64,000 bases of DNA from Multivorans sp965116445 (GTDB taxonomy: Bacteria; Acidobacteriota; Thermoanaerobaculia; Multivoradales; Multivoraceae): contig OZ220688.1 in the NCBI GenBank assembly GCA_965116445.1, forward strand, positions 1,612,001 through 1,676,000, read 5' to 3'. The notes under the pieces are model-generated. The model did not search any database. It saw only the letters and a list, made by a program, of their open reading frames with translations, and was not told where the DNA came from. Position numbers and translations under genes: made by a program. This document shows positions 42,443-52,486 of the stretch, piece by piece. The stretch's first letter is position 1. Each line of letters begins with the position of its first letter.

Positions 42443-45069
42443 GCGACCTGCGCGTTGGGCCGCCCAGTGGACCGGTTGATGATGGTCGGCTCCTGGTTGT
42501 CGGTCAGGTTGGCCACCTCGAAGCCGAGTTTCGCCCGCACATCGCCCGCCATCGCCACCGAGTACATCGCCGACAGGTCGATCGTCCAGGTGTCCGGCAA
42601 CTGCTGCGCGTCCGCCGGCTCACGGTACGTCGACGTGGTGATCGTCTGTCCCGATACCGGGTGACGCACCTGGGTCGAAACGTGAGTTCCCCACGGCCTG
42701 CCCGCAGCGTAGTGGACAAAGCCGCCCAGAACGAAGTCGTGCCTGCCGAAGACGAAGCGCTTCATTCCGACCACGTTCGCCAGGTGTTCCCGGTCCTCGA
42801 GCAGCCGCCCGAACCACCAGTCGCTCGAGGTCGCGTCGGTCAGCCCCGTGGAAACCTCGATGCCGCCCAGGCCCTCGTAGAGGTTGAAGTTGTCGTTGAA
42901 CGCGTTGATGTTCCCCTTGTTTGAACTCAGGGTGTAGTTCGTGCGCAGGGTCCAGTTGTCGCGGAACAGCCGGTTCGCCTCGATCTGCAGCCCCCGGTAC
43001 TCGCGACGGGCGTCGGACCAGTTGCGGAGATCACGAACCACCCGGCCGGCATCGTCGAACTGGAGCGTGGCATGGAAGATGTTGTCCGCCTCGCTCGCGA
43101 CCAGGCGCGACTTGACGACCCACTTCTCGGACACCTGAAAGTCGGCGCCGAAGGAGATCTCGTCCTTGTAGTACGGGTCGATGTCCTGGATCGCCTGGTC
43201 GAACGTCGGCTCGACTCGCCGCTGGAAGCGGTCGTAGCGCTGGGTCGCCCGGTTCCACAGCAACTGCTCGTAGATGTTCTCGCCGTTGTTCTGGCGCGAG
43301 AACTCCTGGAGCACAATGCCCATGCCGATCGCGTGGTAGTAGCGTCCCAGGGTGCCACGGAGCAGGATGCTGCCGTCGGCCTTCACGTCGTACACGCCGC
43401 TCACCCTCGGTACCCACTCGGTGTACTCGTTGACCCGCTCGCCGATGTCGTTGTCGATCGTCTGCTGATCGCCCCGGACGCCCAGGGTCCAGACCCAGTT
43501 GTCGCCGACCTCGAAGCGATCCTGGGCGAAGACGGCCAGGAAGTCGCTCGTTTCCGTGATCACGTTCGACGGCTCGAACACCCGCTTGTTGACGGGGGTC
43601 ACGAAGCCGCCGGGCAGGCTTGGGTCGTAGCCGCGTCCGCGGAACTCGGTGATGATCGAGGTCAGGTTGCTGAACTCGATCGCCTGCGCGTCGACCCCGA
43701 ACTTCCACTCGTGCCTGCCCCTGAAGCTGGTCAGGGACACGTTCGCCTGATCGCGCGGGAAGTCGTTGAAGCCCTCGGCCAGGCGCACCGCCGGCCCGTT
43801 GTGGCGCAGGCCAGTGGAAAGGTCGCGATAGCGGAAGTTGTTTCCCGGCGGGTCATCCGGTGAGGCGTTCGGATCGATCGGGTGCTGCTCGGCCGCCTGC
43901 CGGCCGACGAACTCCTCACGGTTGGCGACCTTGAACTCGAGGAAGTTCGAGCTGCCCAGACCAAGACTCCAGTTGAGCGTCTGTACGCGGCCGTTCAGCG
44001 GGAAGCTCATGATCGCCCACCGGTCACCTGGATTACCCGAAAGGCCGATGGCCTCCGACGGAGCATCGATCGCCGTGATCGCGATCTGCTGGTTGTCCCT
44101 GGGCTGGAAGTTCACCTTGGCGATCAGCGGTCTCGCCTCGCGGCTCAGATTCACGATCGAACCGTCCCGCAGCGTGTCGATCCGGTTGTCCGACATCTTG
44201 CCGTAGGAGAGAAAGAACCAGGCCTTGTTGCGGGCGATCGGGCCGCCGAGCCCGGTCTCGAAGCTGTTGATCTGATCGTCCGGCCGCTCGAGTTCGAGGA
44301 TGTCCGGCGCCCGCCACTTCGGGTTCTGGCCGATGTAGAGGAAGTCGCCGCGGAACTCGTTCGTCCCCGTCTTGACCGTCGAGTTGATGATGCCGGACGT
44401 CGCACGGCCGTACTCGGCGCCGAAACCGGTCGACTCGAGCTTCGTCTCGGTCAGCGCGGTGCCCGGAATGAGCAGACGCATCTCGCCGCCGCGACGGTGC
44501 ATCGACGTATCCACGCCCTCGACGTAGACACCGATCTCGGTCGAGATGCCGCCGTTCACCGACGGCAAGGAGTCCGCGTCATTGCGGTTGACGACCGACG
44601 GCAACTGCCGCATGGCCGCGTTGTAGTTGCGCGTCCCGAAAGCGACGTTCTCCGTCACCTCCTCCGGAATCGTCGCCGCAGCCGCCGTCTCAAACCGGCT
44701 GATCAGCGGCGCCTCGCCGGTGACCGTGATCTCCTCCTCGGTCCCGGACACGAGGGTCAGGTCGACGCCGCGACGCTGTCCCGGATCGAGGTCGGTCGCC
44801 AGTTCCGCGGCGCCGAGCCCCTCGAGTTCCGCGTTCACCGTGTAGCGGCCGGCCAGCAGCAGCGCGAAGCGATAGACGCCGTCAGCGTCCGTAATCACCG
44901 TCCGCGTGCTCTGCGGTCCGGTCAGGGTTACCGTGACGCCCGGAAGCGGCGCACCCTGGGCGTCCAGGACGCGGCCGTCGATCGTGCCGGTCTGGGGGCC
45001 GTCCGCGAGTAGCGGAGCGACGCAGATCAGGACGACAAGCCCTCCGAGCCAAACGGAACGTCGATTCAT
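42391..45069 (-). CDS. TonB-dependent receptor with carboxypeptidase-regulatory-like N-domain
   Basis: An outer-membrane receptor of 892 residues. Signal peptide VWLGGLVVLICVAPLLADG, then a carboxypeptidase-regulatory-like domain (GTIDGRVLDAQGAPLPGVTVTLTGP ... GVYRFALLLAGRYTV), a plug (EEITVTGEAPLISRFETAAAA ... GTRNYNAAMRQLPSVVNR ... GAEYGRATSGIINSTVKTGTNEFRG), and a barrel ending in a C-terminal Phe (FRLKVGFSF), as expected for outer-membrane insertion. ATG 45069 has GGAGAGG directly upstream. It lies upstream of and overlaps the DUF3604 gene, and is divergent from a sulfatase. The ligand is unknown. Confidence 0.9.
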   Translation of the reverse strand: MNRRSVWLGGLVVLICVAPLLADGPQTGTIDGRVLDAQGAPLPGVTVTLTGPQSTRTVITDADGVYRFALLLAGRYTVNAELEGLGAAELATDLDPGQRRGVDLTLVSGTEEEITVTGEAPLISRFETAAAATIPEEVTENVAFGTRNYNAAMRQLPSVVNRNDADSLPSVNGGISTEIGVYVEGVDTSMHRRGGEMRLLIPGTALTETKLESTGFGAEYGRATSGIINSTVKTGTNEFRGDFLYIGQNPKWRAPDILELERPDDQINSFETGLGGPIARNKAWFFLSYGKMSDNRIDTLRDGSIVNLSREARPLIAKVNFQPRDNQQIAITAIDAPSEAIGLSGNPGDRWAIMSFPLNGRVQTLNWSLGLGSSNFLEFKVANREEFVGRQAAEQHPIDPNASPDDPPGNNFRYRDLSTGLRHNGPAVRLAEGFNDFPRDQANVSLTSFRGRHEWKFGVDAQAIEFSNLTSIITEFRGRGYDPSLPGGFVTPVNKRVFEPSNVITETSDFLAVFAQDRFEVGDNWVWTLGVRGDQQTIDNDIGERVNEYTEWVPRVSGVYDVKADGSILLRGTLGRYYHAIGMGIVLQEFSRQNNGENIYEQLLWNRATQRYDRFQRRVEPTFDQAIQDIDPYYKDEISFGADFQVSEKWVVKSRLVASEADNIFHATLQFDDAGRVVRDLRNWSDARREYRGLQIEANRLFRDNWTLRTNYTLSSNKGNINAFNDNFNLYEGLGGIEVSTGLTDATSSDWWFGRLLEDREHLANVVGMKRFVFGRHDFVLGGFVHYAAGRPWGTHVSTQVRHPVSGQTITTSTYREPADAQQLPDTWTIDLSAMYSVAMAGDVRAKLGFEVANLTDNQEPTIINRSTGRPNAQVAWYQRPREFRLKVGFSF

Positions 45070-45226
45070 GCCTCTCCTCCAGGTCGCGGGCTCGACCGAC
45101 CGGCGCGGAGATTCCACGACAGCGCGGCCAAACCCCATTGGCTCTTGTCGTGACCTAAACTAGCTAACGCCGTTGGCACTCGCAACCCCCGTTCGATTTT
45201 TCTGACCGAAGGTGAGAAGGAGCTTC

Positions 45227-46666
45227 ATGACCCGCCCCACCCGCCGCGATTTTCTGCAGCAGTCCTCACTCATTGCCGGCGGGGCCCTCGCCGGCCTTTC
45301 CGGCTGCGGCGGATCCCAACCGCCCGCGAAGGCTGACGACCGGCCGAACCTCCTCTTCTTCTTCCCCGACCAGCAGCGACCCGACTGGCTCGGACTGGAC
45401 GGTCGCGGCCTGGCGGCGCTGCGGACACCGAACATCGACCGTCTGGCGAGCGACGGCGTCAACTTCACCCGCGCCCTCGTGCCGTCGCCGGTCTGCGGCC
45501 CGTCCCGGGCGTGCCTCGCCTCCGGCCGCGAGTACGACCGCTGCGGCGTGCCCGGCAACGGCACCGACTACCCGCTGGACCAGCAGACCTTCTACGGCCA
45601 ACTCCGGGACTCCGGCTACCACACGATGGCGGTCGGCAAGCTCGACATGTCGAAGAACAGCGGCAACTGGGGAATCGACGGAACGAACTTCGCGGACCAC
45701 TGGGGCTTCTCGGCGCAGATCAACAACTGCGGCAAGGGCGACGGGATGCAGTCCTACCTCGGGGACCCCGAGGGTCCCAAGGACCCGTACTACACCTACC
45801 TCGACTCGCTGGAACCGCCGCAGGGCCGCGCCTGCGCCACGGATTTCCGTCGGCGGCGCTCCAATTTCCCGGACAGTTGGTGGGGCGACGTGATCACCTC
45901 ACCGCTCGGCCCCGAGGCCTACTGCGACAACTGGATCGCCCAGAACGGCCTGGACCTGATCGAGGCCGCCCCGAAGGATCACCCGTGGCACCTGGTCATC
46001 AACTTCGTCGGCCCGCATCCGCCGGTCGACATCACTGCCGAGATGGAAGCATGGGTCCGCGGCCGCAATGGCCTGGGCCAGCCCTACGCCTACCACGGGG
46101 CCCTGACCCCGGACGACCACAAGGCGACCCGCCAGAACTACGCCGCGATGATCGAGAACATCGACGCCTGGCTGGGCCGCTACATCGACATGCTTGAAGA
46201 GACCGGCCAACTCGACAACACGATCATCGTCTACTCGAGCGACCACGGCGAGATGCTGGGAGACCACGCGCGCTGGGGGAAGTCGCTCCCCTACCAGGCT
46301 TCCGCGGGCGTACCCCTGCTGGCGGCCGGCCCCGGCATCCGCGCGGGATACGAATGCCACCTGCCGACGACCGTACTCGACCTCGCGGCCACCTTCCTCG
46401 ACTACGCCGACCTGGACACCCCAGCCGACATGGACAGCCGATCCCTGCGGCCACTGCTGGAGGGCCGGACCGACAGCCACCGGGAGGTCGTCCTGTCCGG
46501 ACTTCGCGACTGGCGGCTCGCCTACGACGGCCGCTACAAGCTGGTCGCCGGCTTCGGGAGTGAGGACATTCTGTGGGACCTGGAGGCGGACCCGATGGAG
46601 ACGGAGAATCTGGCGGCGACGCAGCCGGAGGTTGTGCGGCGGTTGCGGGAGTATCTGCCCGCCTGA
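45227..46666 (+). CDS. Tat-exported sulfatase
   Basis: A sulfatase of about 480 residues. The N-terminus has a twin-arginine signal (TRRDFLQQSSLIAGGALAGLSGCGG) with a possible lipobox, so the enzyme is exported folded. Formylglycine motif CGPSRACLASGREYD; metal site FFFPDQQRPDWLGLDG and later VYSSDHGEMLGDHARWGKS. It resembles choline- or phosphonate-type sulfatases in the DHGEMLGDH segment. ATG 45227 has GAAGGAG five bases upstream. It is divergent from the receptor at 45069 and followed by a second receptor, suggesting a sulfated-substrate utilisation locus. Confidence 0.92.
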   Translation: MTRPTRRDFLQQSSLIAGGALAGLSGCGGSQPPAKADDRPNLLFFFPDQQRPDWLGLDGRGLAALRTPNIDRLASDGVNFTRALVPSPVCGPSRACLASGREYDRCGVPGNGTDYPLDQQTFYGQLRDSGYHTMAVGKLDMSKNSGNWGIDGTNFADHWGFSAQINNCGKGDGMQSYLGDPEGPKDPYYTYLDSLEPPQGRACATDFRRRRSNFPDSWWGDVITSPLGPEAYCDNWIAQNGLDLIEAAPKDHPWHLVINFVGPHPPVDITAEMEAWVRGRNGLGQPYAYHGALTPDDHKATRQNYAAMIENIDAWLGRYIDMLEETGQLDNTIIVYSSDHGEMLGDHARWGKSLPYQASAGVPLLAAGPGIRAGYECHLPTTVLDLAATFLDYADLDTPADMDSRSLRPLLEGRTDSHREVVLSGLRDWRLAYDGRYKLVAGFGSEDILWDLEADPMETENLAATQPEVVRRLREYLPA

Positions 46667-46772
46667 CCTATCGTTCGGGCTGAGCCGGCGCGGACGACCC
46701 GCCGGTCGCCGGCTCCGCACGCCCGCTATCATCCGGCGCTTCGAAGCGCGGCACAAAACGCGCAGTCCCACA

Positions 46773-49700
46773 ATGACGCTCCGTTCGCCCCTCGCCGCCA
46801 TCCTCCTGGTGGCAGCCGCCGTTTCAGGCGCTGTACCCGCGACGGCACAGTCCGAAGCGACGACCGGGATCATCCGCGGCACGGTGCACGGCCCTGACGG
46901 AGCGCCGGTCGACGGCGCCCTGGTCCTGATCCAGCATGCCGAGACCGGCTTCGCGACCTCCGTCGAGACGACCGCCTCCGGGACCTTCGCCCGCACCCTG
47001 CTGCCGCTCGGCTCCTACGAACTCATCGCGACGAAGGACGCCGAGGGGCTGCTGGAACGGCTTGCCGGACTCACGCTCCGGGTCGGCCAGAGTCTGAACC
47101 TCGACGTCACGCTGAAGGAAGTCGTCACCGACGAGATCACGGTCAGCGAGGACGCCTACCAGACACCAGCCACCGAAGATGTGACGACCTCCCAGCGGCT
47201 CGCCGACGAAGTGATCGAGGGGCTGCCCACGAACGGCCGCAACTTCCTCGACCTGACCCTGCTCACGCCGGGCGCCTCGATCTCCCAGGGGCCGGACGGC
47301 GACGAACTGAACATCAGCGGTCAGCGCGGCATCTTCAACAACTTCATCGTCGACGGCGCGGACTTCAACAACTCGTTCTTCGGCGAGCAGCGCGGCGGCC
47401 AGCGGCCGGCCTTCACCTTCAACCAGGACGCGATCCAGGAGATGGTCGTGATCAACCAGGGGGCGACGGCCGAGTTCGGGCGCTCGGCAGGCGGCTTCGT
47501 CAACGTGATCACGAAGTCCGGCACGAACGAGCTCGAAGGGACGATCCACACGTTCCGGCAGTGGGACGGGATCTCGGCGGAGCATCCCTCCGGCGAGGCG
47601 GCGAAGCCCGACTTCGAACGCCTGCAGTACGGCTTCACGCTCGGCGGGCCGATCCGGCGCGACCGGTTGTTCTTCTTCGGCGCCTACGACGAGCAGGACG
47701 CCGCCGAGACGAAGCAACTCGTGCGCACCGTCGCCGGCCCGGCCAACCTGGCGCGGCTCGACCGCTTCCTGCAGGGCCGGTGGCCGGGCCTGTTCGACGA
47801 CGAGTTCGGGCCCATCGAGCGGAGCGACGACAACCGGGCCCTGATCGTCAAGCTGGACGCGAATCTGAGCGAGCGCCACCAGGCCTCGGTCAAGTACAAC
47901 TACACGTGGTCGGAACAGGAGAACGGCACCTTCGACGTGGACTCCTGGGGACTTTCCGCGAACGGCATCGAGCAGGACTACTCGCATGCCGTGAATCTGA
48001 GCCTCCGGTCCGTGCTCGGCAACCGGACCTCGAACGAGCTGCGCGTGCAATGGGCGCGCGAGAACCGTCCGCGGCGCTACGGCGGGCCGCTCCAGCCCGG
48101 AGTCCCGCCGCCGCCCGCGCCGCCGTACCAGGCGCTGGGCGGGAGGCCCTTCCCGGACATCGGCATGGACTTCGCCGACGGGTTTCGCATCGGCCTCCCC
48201 TTCTTCCTGCCCATCGGCGCCGACGGCGCGGACGAGCGCCGGCAGTTCGTGGACAACGTCTCGACCCTTAGAGGCGATCACCTGGTCAAGGCCGGAATCG
48301 AGGTGAACCGGACGGCGGTCAGCCAGCAATTCGTCGGCTTCGGAAACAGCCGCTACCTCTTCAACTCCGTGGACGGCTTCATCGGGTTCGTCGAGCAGGG
48401 GAACCGCTACGTCACCTGCTCGGACGGTTCAAGCAGCGCCGCCGGCGTCTGCCCGCCCGGCGCGGAGATCACGGGGCCGGTCCTCCTCTACCTGCAGGCG
48501 GCCACCGTCCCCGGCGTGCCGCCCGAGGAACTGGGCCGCCAGGCCTTCGGCGTCGACGAGGTCGCCCTGTTCCTCCAGGACACCTGGCAGACCGGCGACC
48601 GGGTCGTCCTGAACCTCGGGCTGCGCTGGGAGGGCACCTGGAACCCGGACCCGCTGATCGCGCCCGAGAACACGCACTTCGCCCCCTACCTCGACGACCC
48701 GCGCTTCCCGTCCGACGGCACGATCCCCGACGATCTGGACAACGTCCAGCCCCGGCTCGGGCTGGCCTGGGACATCGCCGGCGACGGCGACAGCGTGATG
48801 CGGCTGAACGCCGGATCCTACGTTTCCCGCATCCCCAGCCTGGTCCTGGCCGGTCCGCGCACGACGAACGGGGCCTTCCAGCAACTCCTGTTCCGCAGCA
48901 GCGCCGCCGCGCCGGCGCTTGGCCCAGTGCCGCCCATCGACGAGCAGATCGACGGTTCGGACACGCTGCCCTTCCTGCCCGACATCACCGTCGTCGACCG
49001 GGATCTGGAGCTGCCCGAGACCTGGTCATTCGCGGCCGGCTTCGAGCGCCGCCTGGGCCGCGGCGTGACCGCCGAGCTGAGCTACCAGCACGCCCGCACG
49101 GACGAGCTTTTCCGCTTCGTCGACCGGAACCACCCGAACTTCGGTTCCCCGTTCGGCGTCGGCACCCATCCGGGCGGCGGCGGCATCAACGCCCTGAACA
49201 ACACGGAGAGCTCCGCGCGCTCCCGCTACCACGGACTCACCGCGACCCTCCGCGGCCGGGACGCCTTTGACGGCCTGCTCACTTTCGAGGTGAACTACAC
49301 CCTGAGCCGCGACCGCTCGGACGACGACAACGAGCGCGATCCCTTCACCTTCCGCTACGCCGACCCCACGGACCTGGGACCGGAGTTCGGCTGGTCGGAC
49401 CGCGACCGCCGGCGCCAGGTCGCTGGCTATCTGCTCTTCTCGCTACCCCGCGACATTCAGTTCAGCAACGCGTTCCGCTACCTGTCGGCCTCGCCGGTGT
49501 CCGCGTCCTGCGCCCGCCCCGGCCAGCGCGCCGCCCAGCCGTCCGACCGCATCTGCGCCGACGGCACCATCCTGCAGCGCAACACCCTCCGCCGCGAGAA
49601 CGACTTCCTGACCTGGGACATCCGGCTGTCGCGCCCATTCACCCTCGGCCGCGGGGTCACCCTGGAACCGGTCGTCGAGATCTTCAACGTGACGAACGCG

Positions 49701-49814
49701 GACAACCGCCTCGACGCCGCCCAGGGCTCCCTGCTCTTCAACTTCGACGGCGCGATCCGAAGCGGCCTCGGCGACAGCCGCCGCGGCCAGCTCGGCCTCC
49801 ACGTTCACTTCTGA
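46773..49814 (+). CDS. TonB-dependent receptor with carboxypeptidase-regulatory-like N-domain
   Basis: A 1013-residue outer-membrane receptor. Signal peptide LAAILLVAAAVSGAVPATAQ, regulatory-like domain GIIRGTVHGPDGAPVDGALVLIQHAETG, plug with LPTNGRNFLDLTLLTPGASISQG, GQRGIFNNFIVDGADFNNSFFGEQRGGQRP and ATAEFGRSAGGFVNVITKSGTNELEG, then a long barrel ending GQLGLHVHF with the terminal aromatic. This subtype (GRNFLDLTLLTPG) is abundant in Acidobacteriota. ATG 46773 is chosen; the frame extends far into the upstream sulfatase only as a shadow. It probably imports products of the neighbouring sulfatase; this is inference. Confidence 0.92.
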   Translation: MTLRSPLAAILLVAAAVSGAVPATAQSEATTGIIRGTVHGPDGAPVDGALVLIQHAETGFATSVETTASGTFARTLLPLGSYELIATKDAEGLLERLAGLTLRVGQSLNLDVTLKEVVTDEITVSEDAYQTPATEDVTTSQRLADEVIEGLPTNGRNFLDLTLLTPGASISQGPDGDELNISGQRGIFNNFIVDGADFNNSFFGEQRGGQRPAFTFNQDAIQEMVVINQGATAEFGRSAGGFVNVITKSGTNELEGTIHTFRQWDGISAEHPSGEAAKPDFERLQYGFTLGGPIRRDRLFFFGAYDEQDAAETKQLVRTVAGPANLARLDRFLQGRWPGLFDDEFGPIERSDDNRALIVKLDANLSERHQASVKYNYTWSEQENGTFDVDSWGLSANGIEQDYSHAVNLSLRSVLGNRTSNELRVQWARENRPRRYGGPLQPGVPPPPAPPYQALGGRPFPDIGMDFADGFRIGLPFFLPIGADGADERRQFVDNVSTLRGDHLVKAGIEVNRTAVSQQFVGFGNSRYLFNSVDGFIGFVEQGNRYVTCSDGSSSAAGVCPPGAEITGPVLLYLQAATVPGVPPEELGRQAFGVDEVALFLQDTWQTGDRVVLNLGLRWEGTWNPDPLIAPENTHFAPYLDDPRFPSDGTIPDDLDNVQPRLGLAWDIAGDGDSVMRLNAGSYVSRIPSLVLAGPRTTNGAFQQLLFRSSAAAPALGPVPPIDEQIDGSDTLPFLPDITVVDRDLELPETWSFAAGFERRLGRGVTAELSYQHARTDELFRFVDRNHPNFGSPFGVGTHPGGGGINALNNTESSARSRYHGLTATLRGRDAFDGLLTFEVNYTLSRDRSDDDNERDPFTFRYADPTDLGPEFGWSDRDRRRQVAGYLLFSLPRDIQFSNAFRYLSASPVSASCARPGQRAAQPSDRICADGTILQRNTLRRENDFLTWDIRLSRPFTLGRGVTLEPVVEIFNVTNADNRLDAAQGSLLFNFDGAIRSGLGDSRRGQLGLHVHF

Positions 49815-49891
49815 GGCTTGCTGGCGTTCTCGGCTGCACCCGCCGGGCCGGCTGGACACCGTCGCAGGGCGAACGCCGCCAGGCCAGCCTC

Positions 49892-51070
49892 CTACGCGCC
49901 CAGAATCCGCAGCTCCCGCGGGGACGACGTGAGTAGCTCGCAGCCCTGCTGCGTCACCCGGATGTTGTCTTCGATGCGCACGCCGCCCCAGCCGTTGAGA
50001 TAGAGGCCTGGTTCGATCGTGAAGACGGCGCCTTTTTCGACGACGTCGTCGTTGCCGGCCATCACGGAGGGGGGCTCGTGGATTTCGAGGCCGAGACCGT
50101 GGCCGGTGCGGTGGGTCATGAACTCCTTGAAACGGGGACCGTGGAGGTTGGCCTGGCAGTTCTTGTGAACGTAGTCGTAGGTCACACCGGGCCGGGACGC
50201 GGCGACGCCGCGGATGTTCGCCTGCAGGACCGCTTCGTAGACCTCTCGCATCCGGTCGGTGGGCGAACCGCTGACCACGAAGGTCCGCGTGATGTCGCAG
50301 TGGTAGCCGTCGAAAGAGGTTCCGAAGTCGATCAGGAGGAACTCGCCTTCCTGCATCTCGCGATCGTCCGGCACGCCGTGCGGCAAGGCCGACTTGGGGC
50401 CGCTCAGGACGATCGGCCCGAACGAGATGCCGCCTCCGCCCCGCCGCAGCAGTTCGCTCGAAAGCTTGGAGGCGATCTCGACCTCCTTGCGCCCGGGCTT
50501 CACGTCGCGCAGCGTGAACTCGAGCGCCGCTTCCGCGATCTTCGACGCCCTCTTCATCAGCGCCGCTTCCTCGTCGCTCTTCTTGAGCCGCAGAGCGGCT
50601 ACAACGCTCTCGGCGCTTTCGATCTTCGCGTTCGGGAGTTCCCGCCGCACGTGCCCGAACTCCATGTAGCGCAAGCTCAACGGCTCCACCGCGACCCGGG
50701 AGGCCTTGGCCAGGCATCTGAACGCATCCGCGGCGGCCTTCTCCGGGCCGTCCGCATCGTCCCAGAGGTGAAGCGACTCGACGGACGGCGCCGCGCCACG
50801 GAAGTTCGCCTCTTCCAGAGCCGGAACGACGGCCACCGCCGCGTCGGACGTCGGAACGATCAGCAGGAAGAGCCGCTCGTGGGCCTCGAACTCGTGGCCC
50901 AACAGCCACGTCATCGTGGCCGCCGGAGTCAGGACCACCGCGTCGACGCCGGCCGCCGAGGCCGCCTGGCGCAACTGGTCCAGGCACCGGGCGTCACGGC
51001 TGGCCGGCGCCTGTTCGCCAGCGCCCTCTGCCTCTGCCGCCAAGTCCCCTTCCACCGTGTCGTCGCTCAT
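49892..51070 (-). CDS. M24 family metallopeptidase (Xaa-Pro aminopeptidase-like)
   Basis: A 392-residue pita-bread-fold peptidase with an N-terminal creatinase-like domain. Metal ligands are present in order: LLIDFGTSFDGYHCDITRTFV (two Asp), HRTGHGLGLEIHEPPS (His), FTIEPGLYL (Glu) and VRIEDNIRV (Glu). It likely cleaves Xaa-Pro bonds in the cytoplasm, since no signal peptide is visible. An acidic Ala/Glu-rich N-terminal extension of about 28 residues is extra. It is divergent from the acyl-CoA dehydrogenase pair, with hairpins between. Confidence 0.92.
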   Translation of the reverse strand: MSDDTVEGDLAAEAEGAGEQAPASRDARCLDQLRQAASAAGVDAVVLTPAATMTWLLGHEFEAHERLFLLIVPTSDAAVAVVPALEEANFRGAAPSVESLHLWDDADGPEKAAADAFRCLAKASRVAVEPLSLRYMEFGHVRRELPNAKIESAESVVAALRLKKSDEEAALMKRASKIAEAALEFTLRDVKPGRKEVEIASKLSSELLRRGGGGISFGPIVLSGPKSALPHGVPDDREMQEGEFLLIDFGTSFDGYHCDITRTFVVSGSPTDRMREVYEAVLQANIRGVAASRPGVTYDYVHKNCQANLHGPRFKEFMTHRTGHGLGLEIHEPPSVMAGNDDVVEKGAVFTIEPGLYLNGWGGVRIEDNIRVTQQGCELLTSSPRELRILGA

Positions 51071-51113
51071 TTCGCCCCCGCCGCCGCTGTTCGTTGCTCA
51101 CCCTCCAGAACCC

Positions 51114-51177
51114 GGTTGGCGCGGTCCGCGCCAACCCCGAAGCAATCCGCGCGCCCTACGACGGGCGCACGGATTGC
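51114..51177. other. Two strong hairpins in the divergent intergenic region
   Basis: GGTTGGCGCGG with CCGCGCCAACC (51114-51136), then a longer interrupted stem GCAATCCG ... CGGATTGC (51142-51177) containing GCGCCC/GGGCGC. Both lie within the 187-base gap upstream of the first acyl-CoA dehydrogenase gene. Confidence 0.5.
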
Positions 51178-51257
51178 ACCGTCGGACGGAACAGCTTACT
51201 CCGAATGCTCCGGGGGCCTGACGGGAGCGATCCGGGCGCGATAAAGTCCTGCCCATC

Positions 51258-52451
51258 ATGGATACATCGATCGGTTCCCAGTACGACGAACTCCGCGAGG
51301 AGGTTCGCTCATTCTTCACCGCCAACGAGGACGTCGCGGTCCCCGCCGGGCCCGGCTTCGGCGGCGACGCCTCCGAGGTCCGCAACCGCATCGTCAACTG
51401 GCAGAAGCGGCTCGTGGACGTCGGCTACGCCGGCCGCGAGATCCCGCAACGCTACGGCGGCGCCGGCCACGAACCCGATGCCCTCGCCAACCTGGTGATC
51501 GAGGAAGAGTTCCAGAACGCAGGGCTCTCCCTCGGGATGGAGAACCAGGGCATCAGCATGTTCGTGCCCACTCTTCTGCACTTCGGCCGCGAAGACCAGA
51601 AGCAGGAACTGATCCGGCCGACGATCCGCGGCGAGCTGATCTGGTGCCAGGGGTACAGCGAGCCGGGATCCGGCTCAGACCTGGCATCGCTGCGCACTTC
51701 CGCGGTGCTCGACGGCGACGAGTACGTGATCAACGGTCAGAAGATCTGGACCAGCGGCGCCCGGGAAGCCGACATGATGTTCGCCCTGATCCGCACCGAA
51801 GCGGACTCCGGAAAGCACGGCGGCATCAGCTACCTCGTCCTGTCGATGGACACGCCCGGCCTCGACGTGCGGCCCCTGATGACGATGACCGGCGACGCCT
51901 CCTTCAACGAGGTCTTCTTTACCGACGTGCGGGTGCCCGCAACGAACGTGATCGGCCGCCCGGGCCAGGGCTGGGAGGTCGGCACGTACACCCTGCGCTT
52001 CGAGCGCAACATGCTCGGCCGCTCGAACGCGACGGAGAACTACATGGCCGGCTGTGTCGACATCCTGCGCGAGACCGGCCTGATCGATTCGCCCGTCTAC
52101 CGCGACCGCCTGCTCAAGCTGGAAGGCCGGGTGCAGGCGATGAAGTACCACCAGTTGCGCCTGCTCACCGACCGGCTCAAGAAGCGCGACTCCGGCGCCG
52201 GGGGATTGATCGTCAAGCTGAACAACTGCCAGTTGAACTACGACGTCTGCGCCCTGGCGATCGACGCGATGGCCGAGCGCGGCGTTCTCAAGCGCGGCTC
52301 GAAGCACGTCCGCGACTACGGCAACTGGCAGCGCAACTACATGTACGCCCTCGGCCTGATCATCGGCGGCGGCACCGCCCAGATCCAGAAAAACATCATC
52401 GGCGAGCGGGGCCTTGGACTGCCGCGGGAGCCGAAGCCGGCCGCGGCCTAG
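51258..52451 (+). CDS. Acyl-CoA dehydrogenase (subunit 1 of a pair)
   Basis: An FAD-dependent acyl-CoA dehydrogenase of 397 residues. Family motifs are WCQGYSEPGSGSDLASLRTSAV (FAD/substrate loop), YVINGQKIWTSGAREADMMF, GDASFNEVFFTDVRVPATNVIG, and a C-terminal RNYMYALGLIIGGGTAQIQKNIIGERGLGLPR, which is the FAD-adenine binding end. It is followed after 35 bases by a second, shorter member on the same strand. Such pairs form alpha2beta2 enzymes on bulky substrates, as known for steroid side-chain degradation. The substrate is not evident here. Confidence 0.93.
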   Translation: MDTSIGSQYDELREEVRSFFTANEDVAVPAGPGFGGDASEVRNRIVNWQKRLVDVGYAGREIPQRYGGAGHEPDALANLVIEEEFQNAGLSLGMENQGISMFVPTLLHFGREDQKQELIRPTIRGELIWCQGYSEPGSGSDLASLRTSAVLDGDEYVINGQKIWTSGAREADMMFALIRTEADSGKHGGISYLVLSMDTPGLDVRPLMTMTGDASFNEVFFTDVRVPATNVIGRPGQGWEVGTYTLRFERNMLGRSNATENYMAGCVDILRETGLIDSPVYRDRLLKLEGRVQAMKYHQLRLLTDRLKKRDSGAGGLIVKLNNCQLNYDVCALAIDAMAERGVLKRGSKHVRDYGNWQRNYMYALGLIIGGGTAQIQKNIIGERGLGLPREPKPAAA

Positions 52452-52486
52452 AGTCCGCGCCGCCCCTTGAGCCAAAGGAGTCCGAT

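Noticed and set aside
46824..48329. 501-residue minus-strand frame inside the TonB receptor gene
   Set aside because: A shadow of the receptor with no recognisable domain.
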